Shown here: positions 1 through 11,628 of the stretch, in pieces
Layout: each line of letters starts with the position of its first letter
Position numbering within the stretch: the first letter of the stretch is position 1
Assembly (NCBI GenBank): GCA_964016885.1
Contig: OZ024740.1
Span: forward strand, 7,088,450-7,152,449
Direction of reading: 5' to 3'
DNA from: Eledone cirrhosa
Taxonomy: Eukaryota > Mollusca > Cephalopoda > Octopoda > Eledonidae
Length of the DNA: 64,000 nucleotides
Notes under the pieces: generated by a model
Database searches by the model: none
Told to the model about the DNA's origin: nothing
What the model saw: only the letters and a program-made list of their open reading frames with translations
Made by a program: the position numbers and the translations under genes

Positions 1-35
1 CTACATTTCACATCTGACCTGGGACTATTACCAGC

Positions 36-60
36 TGTGGTAAGGTTACTTTTCACATCT
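36..60 (+). repeat. One-base-short monomer junction (marker of HOR starts)
   Basis: At this junction 'ggtaaggtt' joins directly to 'acttttcac', where the consensus has one more base and 'acattt'. The same form recurs throughout, near 3,170, 4,815, 7,990, 11,665, 13,735, 14,655 and 18,515, and related forms are 'ggtacggtttacttttc' and 'ggtaaggtttacttttc'. It is an old lineage variant that keeps its neighbours, notably the following GACAAGGGAC monomer in the left zone. Confidence 0.8.
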
Positions 61-919
61 GACAAGGGACTATTACCAGCTCTGGTGCGGCCTACATTTC
101 ACATCTGACTCGTGACTATTACCATCTCTGGTGAGGTCTACCATTCACATATGACCTGGGAATATTACCAGCTATGGTGAGGCCTACATTTCACATCTGA
201 CCTGGGACTATTACCAGTTCTGGTGAAACCTACATTTCACATGTGACCTGGGACTATTACCAGCTCTGGTGAGACCTACATTTCACATCTGACCTGGGAC
301 TATTACCAGCTAAGGTGAGGACTACATTTCACATCTGACCTGGGAATATTACCAGCTATGGCGAGGCCTACATTTCACATCTGACCTGGGACTATAACCA
401 GCTCTGGTGAGGTCTATATTTCACATCTGACCTGGGACTATTACCAGCTCTGGTGAGGCCTACATTTCACATCTGACCTGGAAATATTACCAGCTATGGT
501 GGGGGCTACATTTCACATCTGACCTGGGATTATTACCAGCTATGATGAGGCTTACATTTCACATCTGACCTGGGACTATTACCAGATCTGGTGAGGTCTA
601 CATTTCACATCTGACCTGGGACTATTATCAGCTCTGGTGAGGTCTACATTTCACATCTGACCTGGGACTATTACTAGCTCTGGTGAGGTCTACATTTCAC
701 ATCTGACCTTGGACCATTAGCAGCTCTGGTGAGGTCTACATATCACATCGAACCTGGGACTATTACTAGCTCTGCTGGGGTCTACATTTCATATCTGACC
801 TGGGACAATTACCAGCTTTGGTGAGGCCTACATTTCACATCTGATCTTGGATTATTTCCAGCTCTGGTTAGGACTACATTTCACATCTGAGCTGGGACTA
901 TTACCAGCTCTGGTGAGGT

Positions 920-965
920 CTACATTTCACATCTGACCTGGGACTATTACCAGCTCTGGTGAGGC
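920..965 (+). repeat. Representative consensus-type monomer
   Basis: This 46-bp unit matches the majority sequence of the left zone and serves as a reference phase. It begins at CTACATTTCA, passes through CATCTGACCTGGGACTATTA and ends at CCAGCTCTGG followed by TGAGG. The next unit starts directly at base 966. The start point is arbitrary, since a tandem array has no natural monomer start. Confidence 0.95.
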
Positions 966-1189
966 CCACATTTCACATATGACCTGGGAATATTACCACT
1001 TTTGGTGAGGCCTACATTTCACATCTGACCTGGGACTATTACCAGTTCTGGTGAAACCTACATTTCACATCTGACCTGGGATTATTACCAGCTATGGTGA
1101 GGCCTACATTTCACATCTGACCTGGGACTATTACCAGCTCTGGTGAGGTCTACATTTAACATGTGACCTGGGACTATTACCAGCTCTGG

Positions 1190-1970
1190 TGAGACCTACA
1201 TTTCACATCTGACCTGGGACTATTACCAGCTAAGGTGAGGACTACATTTCACATCTGACCTGGGACTATTACCAGCTATGGCGAGGCCTACATTTCACAT
1301 CTAACCTGGGACTATAACCAGCTCTGGTGAGGTCTATATTTCACATCTGACTTGGGACTATTACCAGCTATGGTGAGGTCTACATTTGACATCTGACCTG
1401 GGACTATTACCAGCGACGGTGAGGCTTACATTTCACATCTGACCTGGGACTATTACCAGCTATGGCGAGGCCTACATTTCACATCTAACCTGGGACTATA
1501 ACCAGCTATGGTGAGGCCTACATTTCACATCTGACCTGGGACTATTACCAGCTCTGGTGAGGTCTACATTTAACATGTGACCTGGGACTATTACCAGCTC
1601 TGGTGAGACCTACATTTCACATCTGACCTGGGACTATTACCAGCTAAGGTGAGGACTACATTTGACATCTGACCTGGGACTATTACCAGCTATGGCGAGG
1701 CCTACATTTCACATCTAACCTGGGACTATAACCAGCTCTGGTGAGGTCTATATTTCACATCTGACTTGGGACTATTACCAGCTATGGTGAGGTCTACATT
1801 TGACATCTGACCTGGGACTATTACCAGCTCTGGTGAGACCTACATTTCACATCTGACCTGGGACTATTACCAGCTAAGGTGAGGACTACATTTCACATCT
1901 GACCTGGGACTATTACCAGCTATGGCGAGGCCTACATTTCACATCTAACCTGGGACTATAACCAGCTATG
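1190..1970 (+). repeat. Local sub-duplication inside L1
   Basis: A short series of variant monomers recurs several times here. The order is 'ctaaggtgaggac', 'ctatggcgaggcc', a monomer with the altered 'actataacc', and then 'ctatggtgagg' or 'ctctggtgagg'. The series starts near 1228, 1650 and 1875, with another related run near 305. Some copies share 'catttaacatgtgacc' just upstream. It looks like a few-monomer duplication nested within the longer unit. The equivalent part of L2 (about 5,970-6,790) has one extra monomer at about 6,220-6,270, where 'ctaaggtgaggac' is present and L1 lacks it. Confidence 0.8.
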
Positions 1971-4900
1971 GTGAGGCCTACATTTCACATCTGACCTGGG
2001 ACTATTACCAGCTCTGGTGAGGCCTACATCTCACATCTGAGCTTGGAATATTACCAGCTATGGTAAGGTCTAGATTTCACATCTGACCTGGGACTATTAC
2101 CAGCTCTGGTGAGGTCTACATTTCACATCTGACCTGGGACTATTTCCAGCAAAGGTGGGGTCTACATTTCATATCTGACCTGGGACTATTTCCAGCTATG
2201 GTGAGGCCTACATTTCACATCTGACCTGGGACTATTACCAGCTATGGTGAGACCTACATTTCACATCTGACCTGGGACTATTACCAGCTCTGGTGAGACC
2301 TATTTTCACATCTGACCTGGGACTATTACCAGATGTGGTGAGGCCTACATTTCACATCTGACCTGGAAATATTACCAGCTATGGTGGGGGCTACATTTCA
2401 CATCTGACCTGGGACTATTATCAGCTCTGGTGAGGTCTACATTTCACATCTGACCTGGGACTATTACTAGCTCTGGTGAGGTCTACATTTCACATCTGAC
2501 CTTGGACCATTAGCAGCTCTGGTGAGGTCTACATTTCACATCTGACCTGGGAATATTACCAGTTTTGGTGAGGTCAACATTTCACATCTGACCTTGGAAT
2601 ATTACCAGCTATGGTAAGGTCTAGATTTCACATCTGACCTGGGACTATTACTAGCTGTGGTGAGGTATACACTTTACATCAGACCTGGGACTATTACCAG
2701 CTCTCGTGAGGTCTACATTTCACATCTGACCTGGGACTATTACGATCTATGGTGATGCCTACATTTCACATCTGACCTGGGACTATTACCAGCTCTGGTG
2801 AGGTCTACATTTCACATCTGACCTGGGACTATTATCAGCTCTGGTGAGGTCTACATTTCACATCTAACCTGGGACTATTACTAGCTCTGGTGAGGTCTAC
2901 ATTTCACATCTGACCTTGGACAAGTTGCAGCTCTGGTGAGGTCTACATATCACATCTAACCTGGGACTATTACCAGCTCTGCTGGGGTCTACAATTCATA
3001 TCTGACCTGGGACTATTACCAGCTTTGGTGAGGCCTACATTTCACATCTGATCTTGGATTATTTCCAGCTCTGGTTAGGACTACATTTCACATCTGACCT
3101 TGGACTATTACTAGCTGTGGTGAGGTCTTCATTTCACATCTGACCTGGGACTATTACCATCTGTGGTAAGGTTACTTTTCACATCTGACAAGGGACTATT
3201 ACCAGCTCTGGTGAGGTCTACATTTCATATCTGACCTGGGTCTATTCCCAGCTGTGGTGAGGCCTACATTTCACATCTGGTGTGGGACTATTACCAGCTC
3301 TGGTTAGGACTACATTTCGCATCTGAACTGGGACTATTACTAGCTGTGGTAAGGTTTATTTTCACATCTGACCTGGGACTATTACCAGATCTGGTGATAT
3401 CTAGATTTCACATCTGACCTGGGACTATTACCAGCTCTGGTGAGGTCTACATTTCACATCTGACTCGTGACTATTCCCATCTCTGGTGAGGTCTACATTT
3501 CACATCTGACCTGGGAGTATTACCAGCTATGGTGAGGCCTGCATTTCACATCTGACCTGCGACTATTACCAGCTATGGTGAGGTCTACATTTCTCATCTG
3601 ACCTGGGACCATTACCAGATTTTGTGAGGCCTACATTTCACATCTGACCTGGGACTATTACTAGCTATGGTGAGGTCTACATTTCACATCTAACCTGATA
3701 CTATTACCAGCTCTGGTGAGTTCTACATTTCACATCTGACCTGGGACTATTTCCAGCTGTGGTACGGTTTACTTTTCACATCTGACTAGGGACTATTCCC
3801 AGCTCTTCTGAGCCTACATTTCAAGTCTGACTTGTGACTATTACCATCTCTGGTGAGGTATACATTTTACATCTGACCTGGGACTATTACCAGCTCTGAT
3901 GAGGTCTACATTTCACATCTGACCTGGGACTATTACCAGCTCTGGTGAGGCCTACATTTCACATCTGACCTGGGACTATTACCAGCTCTGGTGAGGTCTA
4001 CCATTCACATATGACCTGGCAATATTACCAGCTATGGTAAGGTCTAGATTTCACATCTGACCTGGGACTATTACAATCTCTGGTGAGGTCTACATTTCAC
4101 ATCTGACCTGGGACTATTACCAGCTCTGGTGAGGCCTACATTTCACATCTAACCTGGAAATATTACCAGCTATGGTGGGGCCTACATTTCACATCTGACC
4201 TGGGACTATTACCAGCTATGATGAGGCTTACATTTCACATCTAATCTGGGACTATTACCAGCTCTGGTGAGGTCTACATTTCACATCTGACTTGTGACTA
4301 TTCCCATCTCTGGTGAGGTCTACATTTCACCTCTGACCTGGGACTATTACCAGCTATGGTGAGGCCTATATTTCACATCTGAACTTGGAATATTTCCAGC
4401 TATGGTAAGGTCTAGATTTCACATCTGACCTGGGAGTATTACCAGCTCTGGTGAGGTCTACATTTCACATCTGACCTGGGACTATTACCAGCTATGGTGA
4501 GGTCTACATTTCACATCTGACCTGGGAATATTACCAGTTTTGGTGAGGTCAACATTTCACATCTGACCTGGGACTATTACCAGCTCTGGTGAAGTCTACA
4601 TTTCACATCTGACCTGGGACTATTACCAGCTCTGGTGAGGTCTACATTTCACATCTAACCTGGGAATATTACCAGCTCTGGTGAGGTCTACATTTCACAT
4701 CTGACCTGGGACTATTACCAGGTCTGGTGAGGCCTACATTTCACATCTGATCTTGGATTATTTCCCAACTCTGGTTAGGACTACATTTCACATCTGACCT
4801 GGGACTATTACCAGCTGTGGTAAGGTTACTTTTCACATCTGACAAGGGACTATTACCAGCTCTGGTGCGGCCTACATTTCACATCTGACTCGTGACTATT

Positions 4901-7900
4901 ACCATCTCTGGTGAGGTCTACCATTCACATATGACCTGGGAATATTACCAGCTATGGTGAGGCCTACATTTCACATCTGACCTGGGACTATTACCAGTTC
5001 TGGTGAAACCTACATTTCACATGTGACCTGGGACTATTACCAGCTCTGGTGAGACCTACATTTCACATCTGACCTGGGACTATTACCAGCTAAGGTGAGG
5101 ACTACATTTCACATCTGACCTGGGAATATTACCAGCTATGGCGAGGCCTACATTTCACATCTGACCTGGGACTATAACCAGCTCTGGTGAGGTCTATATT
5201 TCACATCTGACCTGGGACTATTACCAGCTCTGGTGAGGCCTACATTTCACATCTGACCTGGAAATATTACCAGCTATGGTGGGGGCTACATTTCACATCT
5301 GACCTGGGATTATTACCAGCTATGATGAGGCTTACATTTCACATCTGACCTGGGACTATTACCAGATCTGGTGAGGTCTACATTTCACATCTGACCTGGG
5401 ACTATTATCAGCTCTGGTGAGGTCTACATTTCACATCTGACCTGGGACTATTACTAGCTCTGGTGAGGTCTACATTTCACATCTGACCTTGGACCATTAG
5501 CAGCTCTGGTGAGGTCTACATATCACATCGAACCTGGGACTATTACTAGCTCTGCTGGGGTCTACATTTCATATCTGACCTGGGACAATTACCAGCTTTG
5601 GTGAGGCCTACATTTCACATCTGATCTTGGATTATTTCCAGCTCTGGTTAGGACTACATTTCACATCTGAGCTGGGACTATTACCAGCTCTGGTGAGGTC
5701 TACATTTCACATCTGACCTGGGACTATTACCAGCTCTGGTGAGGCCCACATTTCACATATGACCTGGGAATATTACCACTTTTGGTGAGGCCTACATTTC
5801 ACATCTGACCTGGGACTATTACCAGTTCTGGTGAAACCTACATTTCACATCTGACCTGGGATTATTACCAGCTATGGTGAGGCCTACATTTCACATCTGA
5901 CCTGGGACTATTACCAGCTCTGGTGAGGTCTACATTTAACATGTGACCTGGGACTATTACCAGCTCTGGTGAGACCTACATTTCACATCTGACCTGGGAC
6001 TATTACCAGCTAAGGTGAGGACTACATTTCACATCTGACCTGGGACTATTACCAGCTATGGCGAGGCCTACATTTCACATCTAACCTGGGACTATAACCA
6101 GCTCTGGTGAGGTCTATATTTCACATCTGACTTGGGACTATTACCAGCTATGGTGAGGTCTACATTTGACATCTGACCTGGGACTATTACCAGCGACGGT
6201 GAGGCTTACATTTCACATCTGACCTGGGACTATTATCAGCTAAGGTGAGGACTACATTTCACATCTGACCTGGGACTATTACCAGCTATGGCGAGGCCTA
6301 CATTTCACATCTAACCTGGGACTATAACCAGCTATGGTGAGGCCTACATTTCACATCTGACCTGGGACTATTACCAGCTCTGGTGAGGTCTACATTTAAC
6401 ATGTGACCTGGGACTATTACCAGCTCTGGTGAGACCTACATTTCACATCTGACCTGGGACTATTACCAGCTAAGGTGAGGACTACATTTGACATCTGACC
6501 TGGGACTATTACCAGCTATGGCGAGGCCTACATTTCACATCTAACCTGGGACTATAACCAGCTCTGGTGAGGTCTATATTTCACATCTGACTTGGGACTA
6601 TTACCAGCTATGGTGAGGTCTACATTTGACATCTGACCTGGGACTATTACCAGCTCTGGTGAGACCTACATTTCACATCTGACCTGGGACTATTACCAGC
6701 TAAGGTGAGGACTACATTTCACATCTGACCTGGGACTATTACCAGCTATGGCGAGGCCTACATTTCACATCTAACCTGGGACTATAACCAGCTATGGTGA
6801 GGCCTACATTTCACATCTGACCTGGGACTATTACCAGCTCTGGTGAGGCCTACATCTCACATCTGAGCTTGGAATATTACCAGCTATGGTAAGGTCTAGA
6901 TTTCACATCTGACCTGGGACTATTACCAGCTCTGGTGAGGTCTACATTTCACATCTGACCTGGGACTATTTCCAGCAAAGGTGGGGTCTACATTTCATAT
7001 CTGACCTGGGACTATTTCCAGCTATGGTGAGGCCTACATTTCACATCTGACCTGGGACTATTACCAGCTATGGTGAGACCTACATTTCACATCTGACCTG
7101 GGACTATTACCAGCTCTGGTGAGACCTATTTTCACATCTGACCTGGGACTATTACCAGATGTGGTGAGGCCTACATTTCACATCTGACCTGGAAATATTA
7201 CCAGCTATGGTGGGGGCTACATTTCACATCTGACCTGGGACTATTATCAGCTCTGGTGAGGTCTACATTTCACATCTGACCTGGGACTATTACTAGCTCT
7301 GGTGAGGTCTACATTTCACATCTGACCTTGGACCATTAGCAGCTCTGGTGAGGTCTACATTTCACATCTGACCTGGGAATATTACCAGTTTTGGTGAGGT
7401 CAACATTTCACATCTGACCTTGGAATATTACCAGCTATGGTAAGGTCTAGATTTCACATCTGACCTGGGACTATTACTAGCTGTGGTGAGGTATACACTT
7501 TACATCAGACCTGGGACTATTACCAGCTCTCGTGAGGTCTACATTTCACATCTGACCTGGGACTATTACGATCTATGGTGATGCCTACATTTCACATCTG
7601 ACCTGGGACTATTACCAGCTCTGGTGAGGTCTACATTTCACATCTGACCTGGGACTATTATCAGCTCTGGTGAGGTCTACATTTCACATCTAACCTGGGA
7701 CTATTACTAGCTCTGGTGAGGTCTACATTTCACATCTGACCTTGGACAAGTTGCAGCTCTGGTGAGGTCTACATATCACATCTAACCTGGGACTATTACC
7801 AGCTCTGCTGGGGTCTACAATTCATATCTGACCTGGGACTATTACCAGCTTTGGTGAGGCCTACATTTCACATCTGATCTTGGATTATTTCCAGCTCTGG

Positions 7901-8516
7901 TTAGGACTACATTTCACATCTGACCTTGGACTATTACTAGCTGTGGTGAGGTCTTCATTTCACATCTGACCTGGGACTATTACCATCTGTGGTAAGGTTA
8001 CTTTTCACATCTGACAAGGGACTATTACCAGCTCTGGTGAGGTCTACATTTCATATCTGACCTGGGTCTATTCCCAGCTGTGGTGAGGCCTACATTTCAC
8101 ATCTGGTGTGGGACTATTACCAGCTCTGGTTAGGACTACATTTCGCATCTGAACTGGGACTATTACTAGCTGTGGTAAGGTTTATTTTCACATCTGACCT
8201 GGGACTATTACCAGATCTGGTGATATCTAGATTTCACATCTGACCTGGGACTATTACCAGCTCTGGTGAGGTCTACATTTCACATCTGACTCGTGACTAT
8301 TCCCATCTCTGGTGAGGTCTACATTTCACATCTGACCTGGGAGTATTACCAGCTATGGTGAGGCCTGCATTTCACATCTGACCTGCGACTATTACCAGCT
8401 ATGGTGAGGTCTACATTTCTCATCTGACCTGGGACCATTACCAGATTTTGTGAGGCCTACATTTCACATCTGACCTGGGACTATTACTAGCTATGGTGAG
8501 GTCTACATTTCACATC

Positions 8517-9436
8517 TGACCTGGGAATATTACCAGTTTTGGTGAGGTCAACATTTCACATCTGACCTGGGACTATTACTATCTATGGTGAGGCCTATAT
8601 TTCACATCTGACCTGGGACTGTTACCAGCTTTGGTGAGGTCTACATTTCACATCTGATCTGGGACTATTACAAGTTCTGGTTAGGACTACATATCACATC
8701 TGACCTTGGACTATTACTAGCTGTGGTGAGGTCTACATTTCACATCTGACGTGGGACTATTATCAGCTGTGGTGAGGTCTACATTTAAAATCTGACCTGG
8801 GACTATTACCAGCTCTGGTGAGGCCTACATTTCACATCTGACCTGGGACTATTACCAGCTATGGTGAGACCTACATTTCACATCTGACCTGGGAGTATTA
8901 CCAGCTCTGGTGAGACCTACTTTCACATCTGACCTGGGACTATTACCAGCTCTGGTGAGGCCTACATTTCACATCTGACCTGGAAATATTACCAGCTATG
9001 GTGGGGGCTACATTTCACATCTGACCTGGGACTATTACCAGCTCTGGTGAGGCCTGCATTTCACATTTGACCTGGGACTATTACCAGCTACGGTGAGGTC
9101 TACATTTTAACATCTGATCTGGGAATATTACCACCTATCGTGAGGCCTACATTTCACATCTGACCTGGGACTATTACCAGCTGAGGTGAGGCCTACATTT
9201 CACATCTGACCTGGGACTATTACCATCTATGGTGAGGCCTACATTTCACATCTGACCTGGGACTATTACCAGCTCTGGTGAGGCCTACATTTCACATCTG
9301 ACCTTGGAATATTACCAGTTATGGTAAGGTCTAGATTTCACATCTGACCTGGGACTATTACTAGCTGTAGTGAAGTAAACATTTCACATTTGACCTGGGA
9401 CTATTACCAGCTATGGTGAGACCTACATTTCACATC
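8517..9436 (+). repeat. 920-bp block in L2 absent from L1
   Basis: L1 and L2 align at offset 4826 up to L1 base 3690. L1 continues with 'taacctgata', which appears in L2 only at 9437, giving offset 5746. The difference is 920 bp, exactly 20 monomers. The block includes the 'ctatctatggtgagg' and 'gttctggttaggac' variants, which recur near 18.8, 22.5 and 24.7 kb. It is either a deletion in L1 or an insertion in L2 by in-register exchange. The edges are uncertain by up to one monomer. Confidence 0.8.
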
Positions 9437-9989
9437 TAACCTGATACTATTACCAGCTCTGGTGAGTTCTACATTTCACATCTGACCTAGGACTATTTCC
9501 AGCTGTGGTACGGTTTACTTTTCACATCTGACTAGGGACTATTCCCAGCTCTTCTGAGCCTACATTTCACGTCTGACTTGTGACTATTACCATCTCTGGT
9601 GAGGTATACATTTTACATCTGACCTGGGACTATTACCAGCTCTGATGAGGTCTACATTTCACATCTGACCTGGGACTATTACCAGCTCTGGTGAGGCCTA
9701 CATTTCACATCTGACCTGGGACTATTACCAGCTCTGGTGAGGTCTACCATTCACATATGACCTGGCAATATTACCAGCTATGGTAAGGTCTAGATTTCAC
9801 ATCTGACCTGGGACTATTACAATCTCTGGTGAGGTCTACATTTCCCATCTGACCTGGGACTATTACCAGCTCTGGTGAGGCCTACATTTCACATCTGACC
9901 TGGAAATATTACCAGCTATGATGAGGCTTACATTTCACATCTGACCTGGGACTATTATCAGCTCTGGTGAGGTCTACATTTCACATCTG

Positions 9990-11092
9990 CCCTGGGACTA
10001 TTACTAGCTCTGGTGAGGTCTACATTTCACATCTGACCTTGGACCATTAGCAGCTCTGGTGAGGTCTACATATCACATCTAACCTGGGACTATTACCTGC
10101 TCTGCTGGGGTCTACATTTCATATCTGACCTGGGACTATTACCAGCTTTGGTGAGGCCTACATTTCACATCTGATCTTGGATTATTTCCAGCTCTGGTTA
10201 GGACTACATTTCACATCTGACCTTGGACTATTACTAGCTGTGGTGAGGTCTTCATTTCACATCTGACCTGGGACTATTACCATCTGTGGTAAGGTTAATT
10301 TTCACATCTGACAAGGGACTATTACCAGCTCTGGTGAGGTCTACATTTCACATGTGACCTGGGACAATTACCAGCTCTGGTGAGGCCTACATTTCACATC
10401 TGGTTTGGGACTATTTCTAGCTCTGGTTAGGACTACATTTCGCATCTGAACTGGGACTATTACTAGCTGTGGTAAGGTTTACTTTTCACATCTGACCTGA
10501 GACTATTACCAGATCTGGTGATATCTACATTTCACATCTCACCTGGGACTATTAACAGCTGTGGTGAGACCTACATTTTACATCTCACCTGGGACTAATA
10601 CCAGCTGTGGTGAGGCCTACATTTCACATCTGACCTGGGAATATTACCTGCTGTGGTGAGACCTACATTTAACATCTGACCTGGGACTATTACCAGCTGT
10701 GGTGAGGCTTACATTTCACATCTGACCTGGGAATATTACCAGCTTTGGTGAGACCTACATTTCACATCTGACCTGGGACTATTACTAGCTGTGGTGAGGC
10801 CTACATTGACATCTGACCTGGCATTATTACCAGCTATTGTGAGGCCTACATTTCACATCTGACCTTGGAATATTACCATCTATGGTAAGGTCTAGATTTC
10901 ACATCTGACCTGGGACTATTACTAGCTGTGGTGAGGTATACATTTTACATCTGACCTGGGACTATTACCAGCTCTCGTGAGGTCTACATTTCACATCTGA
11001 CCTGGGACTATTACGATCTATGGTGATGCCTACATTTCACATCAGACCTGGGACTAATACCAGCTCTGGTGAGGTCTACATTTCACATCTGA
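9990..11092 (+). repeat. ~1.1-kb block in L2 shared with the 21-22 kb region
   Basis: L1 base 4291 ('cttgtgac') matches L2 base 11093, while the preceding shared marker 'atgatgaggc' is at 4218 and 9918. L2 therefore carries about 1,102 bp more, 24 monomers less 2 bp. The block's variant order ('attacctgctctgctgggg', 'tctggtttggg', 'gatatctac' followed by 'tctcacctggg') recurs in the same order at about 21.2-22.0 kb, at an offset falling from 11,215 to 11,124. This implies a shared origin with sequence 11 kb away rather than with the neighbouring copy. Confidence 0.75.
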
Positions 11093-11628
11093 CTTGTGAC
11101 TATTCCCATCTCTGGTGAGGTCTACATTTCACTTCTGACCTGGGACTATTACCAGCTATGGTGAGGCCTATATTTCACATCTGAACTTGGAATATTTCCA
11201 GCTATGGTAAGGTCTAGATTTCACATCTGACCTGGGAGTATTACCAGCTCTGGTGAGGTCTACATTTCACATCTGACCTGGGACTATTACCAGCTATGGT
11301 GAGGTCTACATTTCACATCTGACCTGGGAATATTACCAGTTTTGGTGAGGTCAACATTTCACATCTGACCTGGGACTATTACCAGCTCTGGTGAAGTCTA
11401 CATTTCACATCTGACATGGGACTATTACCAGCTCTGGTGAGGTCTACATTTCACATCTAACCTGGGAATATTACCAGCTCTGGTGAGGTCTACATTTCAC
11501 ATCTGACCTGGGACTATTACCAGGTCTGGTGAGGCCTACATTTCACATCTGACCTGAAACTATTACCAGCTTTGGTGAGGCCTACATTTCACATCTGATC
11601 TTGGATTATTTCCCAACTCTGGTTAGGA

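Larger units (their letters stand above)
1..4780 (+). repeat. Higher-order repeat copy L1 (4780 bp)
   Basis: The unit starts with a monomer ending in gtggtaaggtt that has lost one base before ACTTTT, followed by GACAAGGGAC and then 'ggtgcggcc'. The same series restarts at 4781, 11629 and 14617. L1 matches L2 at offset 4780 up to about base 1440. L2 then has one extra monomer, so the offset is 4826 until about 3690, 5746 further on, and 6802 by base 4291. L1 holds about 104 monomers. It is the version lacking the 20- and 24-monomer blocks seen in L2. Base 1 is a true restart of the unit, but whether the preceding sequence is also array cannot be seen. Confidence 0.9.
4781..11628 (+). repeat. 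Higher-order repeat copy L2 (6848 bp)
   Basis: This is the second copy of the long unit, starting with the same gtggtaaggtt / GACAAGGGAC / 'gtgcggcc' series as base 1. Its first 1.4 kb appears identical to L1 in every stretch compared. Relative to L1 it has one extra monomer near 6,230, a 920-bp block (8517-9436), a second block of about 1.1 kb ending at 11092, one monomer missing near 9,910 and one extra monomer near 11,550 ('cctgaaactatt'). It is therefore about 2.07 kb longer than L1, almost all in whole monomers. Confidence 0.9.
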
